This document shows, piece after piece, positions 53,015 to 61,015 of a stretch of 64,000 nt of DNA. The translations under genes and the position numbers were made by a program. The DNA is from Kiritimatiellia bacterium (GTDB taxonomy: Bacteria > Verrucomicrobiota > Kiritimatiellia > UBA8416 > YA12-FULL-48-11). Numbering within the stretch: the first letter of the stretch is position 1; each line of letters starts with the position of its first letter. Below the pieces are notes generated by a model that worked only from the letters and a program-made list of their open reading frames with translations, was not told the DNA's origin and did not search any database. The stretch lies in contig JAQUPZ010000010.1 of assembly GCA_028716365.1 (NCBI GenBank), positions 1-64,000 on the forward strand, read 5' to 3'.

Positions 53015-53719
53015 TCAGGACTTCTTCGCCATGCGGAGCGCGACTTCAGCGACGCGTTTACCAAGCCCCTTCGCCGTGGCACACCCGAACTCATCCTTCG
53101 TGATGTTGTCCTTCACGGCCTCGTCCTTGCCGTTATTCCACAATGTCGCGCCGCTGTGACCCGTGGGACGGCCGTCGCCGACCATGATCATCTCCACACC
53201 AAGCAGGGCCGCCGTGATTGACTGGGCGACGCCTTCCTGCCCGCCGTTACGCGCGCCAGCGACCGTCAACACGCCTGCGACTTTGTTGGAGAGAGCACCA
53301 CTCTTCTTGTATGGCCCGAAGTGCTCGATGAACATCTTCATCATGGAAGTCATGTTGCTGAAGTAGACAGGCGATCCAAAGATGATGCCGCCCACGGCCG
53401 GATCGGCAATCTTCGGACCAATCTTGTCATACTCGTCCACAGCGTTACCGCCCGGTACGGCCGGCTCGAGTTTGTAGTCCATCAGTTCAATCAATTCGGT
53501 TTCGATATCCGGGCTGACAGTCTTGGCGGAATCGAGAGCTATCTGCAGCGCTGTCGAGGTTGTTTTGCCTTTACGGTGACTGCCGCAAACGGCGATGATC
53601 TTTACCTTCTTGTTTCCTTCAGCGGCCTGAACTGATTTCGCGCCGGCAATGATTCCCGCGGCAGCAGCAACTCCGGCAGTCCCAAGAAAATGGCGGCGGT
53701 TGAGGTTTTTGTCTGTCAT
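53015..53719 (-). CDS. Tat-exported NADPH-dependent FMN reductase/flavodoxin-like protein
   Basis: 234 residues. The leader NLNRRHFLGTAGVAAAAGIIAG is twin-arginine, unusual for this normally cytoplasmic family. The flavodoxin-like fold shows VKIIAVCGSHRKGKTTSTAL (phosphate-binding loop), AVGGIIFGSPVYFSNMTSMMK and VLTVAGARNGGQEG (isoalloxazine-binding loops). It is expected to bind FMN and reduce an acceptor in the periplasm, using a carried-over cofactor. It lies between nested-palindrome elements D and F. Confidence 0.85.
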   Translation of the reverse strand: MTDKNLNRRHFLGTAGVAAAAGIIAGAKSVQAAEGNKKVKIIAVCGSHRKGKTTSTALQIALDSAKTVSPDIETELIELMDYKLEPAVPGGNAVDEYDKIGPKIADPAVGGIIFGSPVYFSNMTSMMKMFIEHFGPYKKSGALSNKVAGVLTVAGARNGGQEGVAQSITAALLGVEMIMVGDGRPTGHSGATLWNNGKDEAVKDNITKDEFGCATAKGLGKRVAEVALRMAKKS

Positions 53720-53798
53720 GGTGTGTCTCGTCCTTTCGTGTTGTTGTTTTTGAGCATGAATTATTTACAATGCAGCCTTGCAGGCCGCAATCAAGAAG

Positions 53799-54014
53799 GC
53801 GTCGCGAATTGGTCAAAACAGATCGCGAGTGAACTTGCCCTGTCTCCTGTGTTACTGAAGTCCTCGGATACCATGAGTATCCCTTGAACTTCAGATGCCG
53901 TGGATCCATGTCAAGTTGACGCGCTCCCGTTTTGGCCCGACGTCCCGAAACCGGGACTATGGGCAAACCCAATTCGCGTCGCGTTTACCCCGCCATGTCA
54001 TCCGACATGGTGGA
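53799..54014. repeat. Nested-palindrome element F (opposite orientation)
   Basis: Arms GTCGCGAATTGG (from 53799) and CCAATTCGCGTCGCG (to about 53984) enclose a 40-nt central hairpin (53856-53895) that is the reverse complement of the one in elements A and B, with a few changes. Also present are GTCCCG-AAA-CCGGGAC (53943-53958) and an edge hairpin CCATGTC-ATCC-GACATGG (about 53994-54011) with GTAAACGCG on the minus strand. With short unrecognised sequence it fills the gap 53720-54155. Confidence 0.72.
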
Positions 54015-54155
54015 AAAAAACTTCAGCTGAATTATGTACACAGTTTGACCACATAGTCAAATAGTGATAGCTACCCTGCTTATTGCCCAGTACAGCGTGG
54101 AAGCCGAAACCAAAGCAGGTGTTGCGAATTAAGCAAAACGGGCCGTTGTTGCTTT

Positions 54156-55445
54156 TTACTGTGTCCTTGCCTTCCGGGGAACAAAGCCTCTTTGCATGGG
54201 TTTCGGTCTTTCGCCTGACAAACCTTGAGGGCCCTCTTTTGGACCAGGGCCAAGATTCATATACCATTCACCATCAATTAACCGCCAATGCGAGGGTTTG
54301 CCTTCCCGCCATATCCCTTCGGGATTCTCGGGATTTTTAACAAATATATCGACATTTACATCCGCCACATTTTTATCATCCCCGAATTCAACACTTTTTA
54401 TTCTGATGTTATCTTTCGGCATAAAACCGGCCTTCATCATCAGTCCTCCGTACATCCGGAGTTTCATCTCCACATTTTTTCGTCCGATTTCATTGACCTG
54501 CCCGGGATTCACAAAAGCAGTAGCGTCTCCCCACATCTCTTTTTGCACTGCTTCAAAGAAAGCACTGCACCTGGCCTTTAATTTATTTTCCAAAGCAAGC
54601 GGATCGAGCTTCTCAGTACTATTGTTAATTTCCGCCTGCAAACGTGCTTCCTTTAACCGTGCCGGACGTGCATTGAGATCGGATAGTGTCTTATCCGACT
54701 TTTTTGGTTTTACAGTATCAGCCGTACGAGCCGGAATATCGCTGGATACACGCTGCGCATTCCTCTGAAGCGCACGCCTTTTCATGGCACCTGCCGCAAG
54801 CAGTAAAAGCACTACCACGACGATTATTCCGGCAACTGTAAACTTTTTCCTGCGCGACCAGCCGGCTTTACGCCTCACTGTTTTCTGTGTATCCGACGCT
54901 CTGCGGTGTGTACCGTCGGACACAGCGTCAATGAGTATTTTGTAGATATCCATCTGCCGGCTGATGTTCTTCAATTCCTTGGCCCCGATATGAACCGCCT
55001 GCATCTCCATCTTGTTGCCGACAATATCAAGCATATCCTGGGATATGCATATCCCGCCAGGCTCGGCAAACGGCTCAATTCTGGAAGCTACGTTAACTCC
55101 GTCGCCCAGGATGTCATCTCCGGCAACAACAACATCCCCGAGATGTATGCCTATCCTGATGAATATCCGTTCTTCTTCGGGAACATTCCTGTTGTAATCG
55201 CTTATTGCTTCCTGCACGGCCACGGCAGCTTTTACGGCATTTACTGCACTGGAGAATTCAGACAGAAGACCGTCCCCCATGGTCTTGATTATTCTTCCGC
55301 CATATTGGTCCGCGCCGGACTGTACAACACTATTATGAAGGTTAATGAGCTTTAGGGCACGTTTCTCATCCGTCTCCATTGCCTTGCTGTACCCGCAAAT
55401 GTCGGAAAACATTATCGCGGCAAGCCTTCGTTCTTCAGCGACCAT
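54156..55445 (-). CDS. Class III adenylate/guanylate cyclase with TM and extracytoplasmic domain
   Basis: 429 residues. The N-terminal cyclase domain has the two metal Asp residues in IMFSDICGYSKAME (Asp15) and KTMGDGLLSEFSS (Asp58), then IRIGIHLGDVVVAGDDILGDGVNVASRIE. This is followed at ~205-225 by one TM (VAGIIVVVVLLLLAAGAM), a charged linker and a C-terminal NTF2-like domain (CSAFFEAVQKEMWGDATAFV … HWRLIDGEWYMNLG) outside. A cyclase domain ahead of the TM with the sensor at the C-terminus is less common than the reverse. It makes cAMP or cGMP; specificity not assigned. GGAGG ribosome binding site. Confidence 0.85.
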   Translation of the reverse strand: MVAEERRLAAIMFSDICGYSKAMETDEKRALKLINLHNSVVQSGADQYGGRIIKTMGDGLLSEFSSAVNAVKAAVAVQEAISDYNRNVPEEERIFIRIGIHLGDVVVAGDDILGDGVNVASRIEPFAEPGGICISQDMLDIVGNKMEMQAVHIGAKELKNISRQMDIYKILIDAVSDGTHRRASDTQKTVRRKAGWSRRKKFTVAGIIVVVVLLLLAAGAMKRRALQRNAQRVSSDIPARTADTVKPKKSDKTLSDLNARPARLKEARLQAEINNSTEKLDPLALENKLKARCSAFFEAVQKEMWGDATAFVNPGQVNEIGRKNVEMKLRMYGGLMMKAGFMPKDNIRIKSVEFGDDKNVADVNVDIFVKNPENPEGIWREGKPSHWRLIDGEWYMNLGPGPKEGPQGLSGERPKPMQRGFVPRKARTQ

Positions 55446-55496
55446 ATATCTACCTCCAGGCTGAATAATGTACTACGTTTCGCCGCATAGTCAAAG

Positions 55497-55775
55497 AGAG
55501 AAACGGAGGTGGGAATGACAGGGAGATACGGAGACAAGGGGAATCGGAGACAAGGAGAAAGAGTGACGTGGGTGAATCGGGGACAGGGGGAAACGGCGAT
55601 AAAGGGAGACGGGGAGAAGCGGTGAAACGGAGAACCGGGGATGCGGAGACGAAGAGAAAGAGAGACAGGGCGAAAGGGAGACGAGGAGAAAGAGTGACGT
55701 GGGTGAATCGGTGACAGGGGAAACGGCGATAAAGAGAGACGGGTAAAAGCGGTGAAACGGAGAACCGGCAATAGC
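55497..55775. repeat. Polypurine repeat array with a duplicated ~83-bp unit
   Basis: The plus strand is almost purely AG-rich: GGAGACAAGGGGAATCGGAG-type units. A segment beginning AGAAAGAGTGACGTGGGTGA at about 55556 recurs at about 55688 with a handful of changes, ending both times at GGTGAAACGGAGAACCGG. Fills the gap 55446-55775. Reading frames through it are artefacts. Confidence 0.7.
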
Positions 55776-56015
55776 TTATAGTCCTTTTTTTGCAGCTGGC
55801 ATACAAATCCACAGGATGATGTAAGCAATTATACCAATCCCGCCCACGAATAACGAGGTAAGAAATATGACCCGCCACAGCCACGAAGGAAGAGGAGTGT
55901 ATTCCCCGAATCCCCCGCATATCCCGGCTATTTTTTTATCCTTGGATGATTTCCGCATTTCTCTCAGGTTCCTGAGTATTTCATATCTTCCTTCCTGTTT
56001 GAGTTCGTCTACCAT
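55776..56015 (-). CDS. PspC-domain membrane protein
   Basis: 79 residues. KKIAGICGGFGEYTPLPSWLWRVIFLTSLFVGG is the PspC signature, followed by a second hydrophobic stretch, IGIIAYIILWICMPA, that also forms the TM. A charged N-terminus is unusual in preceding the domain by ~28 residues. Such proteins sense membrane stress or act as toxin-like inner-membrane factors; no pspA or pspB is nearby. AAAGGAGAG ribosome binding site. Confidence 0.88.
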   Translation of the reverse strand: MVDELKQEGRYEILRNLREMRKSSKDKKIAGICGGFGEYTPLPSWLWRVIFLTSLFVGGIGIIAYIILWICMPAAKKGL

Positions 56016-56152
56016 TTCGTCTCTCCTTTTTTACCGCTTTATCCTCGCTCTCCGTACATCTGAAACAAGTATCGTATTATATGAACAATGTTTCCATTAT
56101 AATTAATGATGGTGTTTGTAACGAGGTTTCCGGTCAGACTTCCGGGATCTGC

Positions 56153-56323
56153 TCTTAACGGCGTGTTGCCCAAACCGAGATTCCTCATCCGTCAGCCGAC
56201 GGACTCGGAATGACACCCTTGACACAGTCGAATTCGTTAAGGAACTGTCATGCTGATCCGTCAGCCGACGGAGAAGCATCTCGCCGAAGGCGCTCTTTCG
56301 ATTTGAGCAACACGCCGTTAAGA
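56153..56323. mobile_element. 171-bp MITE-like element with 17-bp terminal inverted repeats
   Basis: TCTTAACGGCGTGTTGC (56153-56169) and GCAACACGCCGTTAAGA (56307-56323) are exact reverse complements. Inside, ATCCGTCAGCCGACGGA occurs twice, itself a near-palindrome, with CGGAATGAC next to the first. No coding capacity. Fills most of the gap 56016-56324 and abuts the ORF6N gene's 3' end. No target-site duplication was confirmed. Confidence 0.6.
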
Positions 56324-56324
56324 A

Positions 56325-56921
56325 TTAAGTTTCTATTCTTTTATCATTTCGACTTTTCCTCGTACCATATCTCGCACGACTTTCCTTTACGTGGAACCCG
56401 ATCTGTTTGCGCGACGTCTCAGACGGCATCATCAATTCGCGGATTGCTTCAAAAAGTGTCCTTATACTCTCATCATGACTGGATATTTTATCTTCAAGTT
56501 CTTTCAACTTCAGAGCAAGAGTCTTGCTGGTATTCAAGACCTCACGCAATTGTACAAATGCCCGCATAATGGCAATGTTAACATGAATAGCCCGGTTACT
56601 CCGTAAAACGCTGGATAACATTGCCACACCCTGCTCGGTGAAGGCATAAGGCAAATGACGCCTGCCTCCATGCCTTTCACTTGAGGTGCCAATTTGGCAC
56701 CTCAAGTTTGTAAACTCTTGCGGCGTAAGTACAAACATGAAATCTGAAGGAAACCTGTCCCGATTCCTGTTGACGGCTCGTTTAAGCGCCTTGGTTTCAA
56801 CACCATATAGAACTGCCAGATCGGCATCCAGCATTACCCTTTGTCCACGCAGAAGAAAAATGGTGCTTTGTACTTGTTCTATCGGAATAACATAAGTTGA
56901 CTCATCTGATTCTTTGATCAT
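56325..56921 (-). CDS. ORF6N-domain protein
   Basis: 198 residues from the ATG at 56921, preceded by AGGA and overlapping the stop of a vapC remnant (ATGA); ATGs 12 and 39 codons-bases upstream are alternatives. The ORF6N (KilA-N-related) domain reads FLLRGQRVMLDADLAVLYGVETKALKRAVNRN, then RFPSDFMFVLTPQE and YAFTEQGVAMLSSVL. A coiled-coil region follows near residues 120-160 (LNTSKTLALKLKELEDKIS). The domain comes from phage anti-repressor proteins and is common in genomic islands; here it stands alone. Confidence 0.88.
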   Translation of the reverse strand: MIKESDESTYVIPIEQVQSTIFLLRGQRVMLDADLAVLYGVETKALKRAVNRNRDRFPSDFMFVLTPQEFTNLRCQIGTSSERHGGRRHLPYAFTEQGVAMLSSVLRSNRAIHVNIAIMRAFVQLREVLNTSKTLALKLKELEDKISSHDESIRTLFEAIRELMMPSETSRKQIGFHVKESRARYGTRKSRNDKRIET

Positions 56922-57062
56922 TTTTCCTGCCATTTTATTCTTACTTCTTTCTCCACACATTTAAATTCCGGATTACCGGCTATAGATTCGACAAGTTCAT
57001 CATTCTCGATCAGGATCGCGCACCCAGGAAGACAGGATATCGAGAACGCATGATAAGCGCAA
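56918..57062 (-). pseudogene. Third vapC 3'-tail remnant
   Basis: The minus strand reads AYHAFSISCLPGC…DELVESIAGNPEFKCVEKEVRIKW…QEK and a stop. It matches the PIN tail ADAFAAALSKEKKAEL…GDPEFKSVEKEVKIRWLK of the intact toxin. A stop codon in frame just upstream shows it is only a fragment. Its stop overlaps the ORF6N start codon. Confidence 0.65.
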
Positions 57063-57134
57063 TCCTTGTCTCCTCATCTCATCCTCACTCCGCCTTTGAC
57101 ATTGGCAATAAACAGGCATATGTTTTGGAGCATT

Positions 57135-58577
57135 ATGAAATCATACAATTCTATTTTAATATTTTCCATCTGTCTGACCGTATCGATATTTATCAGCCTT
57201 GATGTTTGCGCCGGAGATGCCGGATCTTTCCGCGCCGGCGCAGCTGCTGTTGACATCACGCCCAAGGACTTCCCTGTCAATATGCCGGGAGGTTTCACAG
57301 CAAACATGGCAGAAACCGTACACGATCCACTCCACTCCCGCGCGCTTGTACTCAGCAATGGTGTCACCACGCTTGCCATGGTAGTGGTGGACAGTCTAGG
57401 AATCGGGCGCGAAACGACTGCCGAAGCAAAATCCATCGCATCGACGCGTTGCGGTATTGCGCCGGAGAAAATCCTTATATCCGCAACCCATACCCATTCT
57501 GCTCCGACATCAGGCTCCACCAATGGTCCTCCGCAGGCCGTTGCCTACCGCAAGATTCTGGTAGAAGGAATCGCCGAATCAATTGTCCGCGCCCATCGTG
57601 CACTGCGTCCGGCCGCGGTTGGCGTCGCCACTCACCCGATGCCCGAAGAAGTATTCAATCGCCGCTGGTTCCTCAAGCCGGGGAAAATGACCCCGAACCC
57701 ATTCGGCAAGATGGACCAGGTAAAAACAAATCCCGGCACGAGCCCTGATGTCATCGAGCGCCCCGCCGGGCCGACAGACCCGGACATTACGGTCATTTCG
57801 TTGCAGGACGCAAAGCGCAAACCATTGGCGCTCTACGCAAACTATTCCCTGCATTATGTCGGCGGTGTACCCAGGGCCGTCGTATCGGCTGATTACTATG
57901 GTGAGTTTGCCCGGATCATGCCTTTCCGCATGAGAGCGGGCGACGACTTCGTGGCCATGATGTCCAACGGAACATCCGGCGATATCAATAATATCCCGTT
58001 CCTCGTTACCCGCCCGCCGCGTGAGCCGTTTGAACAGATCTGCATAATAGCGCGAAAGGCCGCCGATGCCGCGTGGCATGCCCAGGCCAGGATCACCTCT
58101 TATGATGCAAAGGCACAACTCGGCATGATCCAGCGTGAAGTGACCCTGCGCCTGCGATGTCCAACGGCTGAACAGGTAGCGGAAGCCAGGGCCGTGCTCG
58201 CGGTGAAAGATGAAGCTGAGCGCGCCAAACTGCCGCGCCTTTCGGACCATTACGCACGAAACATTGTCGCGGCCTTTGAACGCCCGGACAAAACACTGAC
58301 CATAATATTACAGGCCATTCGCATTGGCGACCTTGGCGTGTGCGGCATTCCATTCGAGACGTTTGTAGAAATCGGGCTTGAACTGAAGAAACGCAGTCCA
58401 TTCCCCCGTACTATGGTTATAGGCCTTGCCAACGCCCGGCACGACTATCTGCCGACTCCGGAACAGCACAAGCTCGGGGGATACGAGACCTTTCTTGGTA
58501 CATGCAAGGTACAGGAAGATGCCTCGGTCATCATTATCAACAACCTGCTCGAAATGCTTGCCGAACTCAGGAAATAA
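57135..58577 (+). CDS. Neutral/alkaline ceramidase-like protein (secreted)
   Basis: 480 residues from the ATG at 57135, preceded by GGAG; an upstream ATG (57066) would put ~23 residues before the leader. Signal peptide to about residue 26. FRAGAAAVDITPKDFPVNMPGG is the start of the neutral ceramidase N-terminal domain, and ILISATHTHSAPTSG (His119, His121) carries zinc ligands. It lacks most of the C-terminal Ig-like domain of true ceramidases and is shorter than the ~700 residues usual for them, as is common in PVC homologues. Likely hydrolysis of an N-acyl amide; substrate not certain. It forms a two-gene unit with the hydrolase 9 bp downstream. Confidence 0.85.
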   Translation: MKSYNSILIFSICLTVSIFISLDVCAGDAGSFRAGAAAVDITPKDFPVNMPGGFTANMAETVHDPLHSRALVLSNGVTTLAMVVVDSLGIGRETTAEAKSIASTRCGIAPEKILISATHTHSAPTSGSTNGPPQAVAYRKILVEGIAESIVRAHRALRPAAVGVATHPMPEEVFNRRWFLKPGKMTPNPFGKMDQVKTNPGTSPDVIERPAGPTDPDITVISLQDAKRKPLALYANYSLHYVGGVPRAVVSADYYGEFARIMPFRMRAGDDFVAMMSNGTSGDINNIPFLVTRPPREPFEQICIIARKAADAAWHAQARITSYDAKAQLGMIQREVTLRLRCPTAEQVAEARAVLAVKDEAERAKLPRLSDHYARNIVAAFERPDKTLTIILQAIRIGDLGVCGIPFETFVEIGLELKKRSPFPRTMVIGLANARHDYLPTPEQHKLGGYETFLGTCKVQEDASVIIINNLLEMLAELRK

Positions 58578-58586
58578 GAAGCACCC

Positions 58587-59885
58587 ATGTACAAAACCGC
58601 TGCTTTACACGGACATGTAACTCTCACACGCCGCCAATTCATTCGAGGTATGATTGCCGGCCTTGTACCTGTTGCGCTGGCAAGGCATGCCCGCGCAGCT
58701 GATAAATCAACAGAGATAAACAAGGATGTTGCTTATGGTGGAACCACTCTCCCGGCTGGAATACGGTCACGGTTCATAAAAGATATCAACGGTCTGACCA
58801 TGCACATACTGGAAGCTGGCTTCGAAGGTAATGACCGGCCCTGTGTTTTGCTGATCCACGGTTTCCCGGAACTTGCGTACAGCTGGAGGAAGGTGATGCT
58901 GCCGCTTGCCCGGGCGGGATTCCATGTAGTCGCACCAGATCAGCGGGGTTATGGACGCACCACTGGCTGGGACGGTAACTACGACGGCGATGTCGGTTCT
59001 TTCCGTATGCTCAACATCGTCAGGGACACACTTGGACTGGTCTCCTCGCTGGGTTATCGTTCGGTAGCGGCTGTGGTGGGACACGACTTTGGTTCGCCTG
59101 TCGCAGCCTGGTGTTCACTGGTACGACCGGATGTGTTTCGTTCTGTAGTGATGATGAGCGCCCCGTTTGGAGGTCCGCCGCCTTTACCTTTCAATACTGC
59201 CAATGATTCATCGCAAAGCGGCAAGCCATCCGGTCCCAACATTCATGATGAACTTGCCGCACTCCCCCGCCCTCGCAAACATTACCAGTGGTATTACTCA
59301 ACACGTGAGGCCAACGACAACATGCGCAATTGTCCGCAGGGCGTTCATGATTTTCTCCGGGCTTATTATCACTTCAAAAGCGCGGACTGGAAAGAGAACA
59401 AGCCTTTTCCTCTCAAGGCATGGAGCGCAGGCGAACTGGCAAAAATGCCCACTTATTACATCATGGACCTGAAAAAGGGAATGGCGGAAACAGTGGCTGG
59501 TGAAATGCCGTCAGCATCGGCAATCGCAGCATGCAAATGGCTGTCTGACGAAGAATTGCGTGTGTACAGTACAGAATTCAGCAGGCATGGATTTCAGGGC
59601 GGACTCCAATGGTACCGTTGTTCGACCGATCCCAGGTACAAGGCCGAGCTTCAGACCTTCTCCGGTCGCACGATTGATGTACCGTCATGCTTTATCTCAG
59701 GAGCGAGTGACTGGGGAGTCTACCAGAGCGCCGGCACCCTGGAAAAAATGCAGAAGACTATCTGTACGCAAATGCGGGGAGTTCATCTGGTCGACGGGGC
59801 CGGACACTGGGTCCAACAGGAAAAGCCGGAGGAAGTTGCTAAATTGCTCATACAGTTCCTACACCAAGTCCCAACCAAGTACTGA
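58587..59885 (+). CDS. Epoxide-hydrolase-like alpha/beta hydrolase (Tat leader)
   Basis: 432 residues. TLTRRQFIRGMIAGLVPVALA is a twin-arginine signal. The core shows LLIHGFPELAYSW (oxyanion HGFP at 91-94), APDQRGYGRTTG, the nucleophile elbow VVGHDFGS with Asp167 in place of Ser as in epoxide hydrolases and dehalogenases, and DGAGHWVQQEKPEEV for the catalytic His. A long lid of ~130 residues is larger than in classical epoxide hydrolases. Secreted hydrolysis of an epoxide, halide or ester. Directly after the ceramidase-like gene, suggesting one lipid or amide pathway. Confidence 0.83.
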   Translation: MYKTAALHGHVTLTRRQFIRGMIAGLVPVALARHARAADKSTEINKDVAYGGTTLPAGIRSRFIKDINGLTMHILEAGFEGNDRPCVLLIHGFPELAYSWRKVMLPLARAGFHVVAPDQRGYGRTTGWDGNYDGDVGSFRMLNIVRDTLGLVSSLGYRSVAAVVGHDFGSPVAAWCSLVRPDVFRSVVMMSAPFGGPPPLPFNTANDSSQSGKPSGPNIHDELAALPRPRKHYQWYYSTREANDNMRNCPQGVHDFLRAYYHFKSADWKENKPFPLKAWSAGELAKMPTYYIMDLKKGMAETVAGEMPSASAIAACKWLSDEELRVYSTEFSRHGFQGGLQWYRCSTDPRYKAELQTFSGRTIDVPSCFISGASDWGVYQSAGTLEKMQKTICTQMRGVHLVDGAGHWVQQEKPEEVAKLLIQFLHQVPTKY

Positions 59886-59965
59886 CAGTTTCTGTCTATT
59901 CGTCACGCCTCCAATCAAAAGGAATAATCAGAGTCCGATCCGTCCGACATAATTTGCTTCTGGTC

Positions 59966-60868
59966 TTACGCCTTCCCCATCTCTGTCAGCATCTTCTTGA
60001 GTCCGGCCAGGGATAGTTCCGTGCATTCCATGGGAGGCTTGCCGTCCGGATAAGCTTCCTGCTCGATCACAAACCATTCCGTCCCGCCAACCGCGTAGCA
60101 AGCCTCGATGACTGCCTTCCAGTTGACCGAATCCTCGCCCAGGATCGCTTTCTTTCCTGCCTCACCCTTGACAACTGTAGGTTTGAAATGCGGAATTCTG
60201 GTACGACCCGGGTGTTTCTTGACCATCTCGACCGGATCCAGCCCGGCTGCGGCGGTCCAGCCACAGTCCTGCTGTAAAATGACGTCAGGCGTGGTTCGCT
60301 CGGCGAAAAGTTCCCAATATGTCTTATTTGTCGCGGGATCAATCTTGGCGATTTCAGTGTGGTTGTGGTAGCCACAAGCCATACCGAGCGGTTTCAAAGT
60401 CTCCATTGCCTTGTTGAACGTTTCGGCGAACTCCTTGCTCTTCTCCGCATCGCTGAAAGCTTTGTCACCGGGGACAACCAGATACTTGCAGCCGATTGTT
60501 TGATGAAACTCAATTGTGCCCTTGAGTGCATCACCCTTCAAGGTAGCGGTGCCGATATGTGTTCCAGTGGCCTTCATGTTCAGGTCATCGAGCTTCTTTT
60601 TCAACTCACCGGCTTTTCCGCTGTAACTGTGGTAACCCGCAAACTCGACCCCGGCAAAACCCATTTTTGCAATTCGTGCAAGTGCCGCGTCAAAATCCTT
60701 GCTGCAGTCACCGCGCACCGAGTAAAGCTGGACTGATATCCCGATCTTTTTTCCAGTTGCCGCAAAAATATTTTTCGGGAACGCACAGGTCAGCGCACTG
60801 GCTGCAGCCGTCTTGAGTACATCCCGTCGTGTCCATCCTGTTCCACTGATCAAATGATTCTCTGACAT
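59966..60868 (-). CDS. Sugar phosphate isomerase/epimerase-like TIM-barrel protein (Tat leader)
   Basis: 300 residues. WTRRDVLKTAAASALTCAF is a twin-arginine signal. The barrel shows KIGISVQLYSVRGDCSKDF, FAGVEFAGYHSYSG, ACGYHNHTEI and TPDVILQQDCGWTAAAG, the Glu/Asp/His/Gln metal set of the xylose-isomerase-like (AP_endonuc_2) family, and FVIEQEAYPDG for the last Glu. In PVC bacteria such exported isomerases usually accompany Gfo/Idh/MocA oxidoreductases. AGGAGAG ribosome binding site. Confidence 0.88.
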   Translation of the reverse strand: MSENHLISGTGWTRRDVLKTAAASALTCAFPKNIFAATGKKIGISVQLYSVRGDCSKDFDAALARIAKMGFAGVEFAGYHSYSGKAGELKKKLDDLNMKATGTHIGTATLKGDALKGTIEFHQTIGCKYLVVPGDKAFSDAEKSKEFAETFNKAMETLKPLGMACGYHNHTEIAKIDPATNKTYWELFAERTTPDVILQQDCGWTAAAGLDPVEMVKKHPGRTRIPHFKPTVVKGEAGKKAILGEDSVNWKAVIEACYAVGGTEWFVIEQEAYPDGKPPMECTELSLAGLKKMLTEMGKA

Positions 60869-61015
60869 GTGTTTCTCTCCTGAATATAGAGGTTAAGTAT
60901 ACAAGTAATCACTTTTCCGGCGTTACAGGTACACACCCGCGGTGTCAGCCTGAAAAACCAGTTACATGCGGGAACAGTACAGGATCAGGGCATCGAAAAC
61001 AAGCAGGTAGAATCG

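Noticed and set aside
55412..55920. Pro/Ser/Arg-rich reading frames of up to 156 codons
   Set aside because: They translate the polypurine array; the repetitive SPF-RFT-type peptide text and lack of a ribosome binding site show they are not genes.
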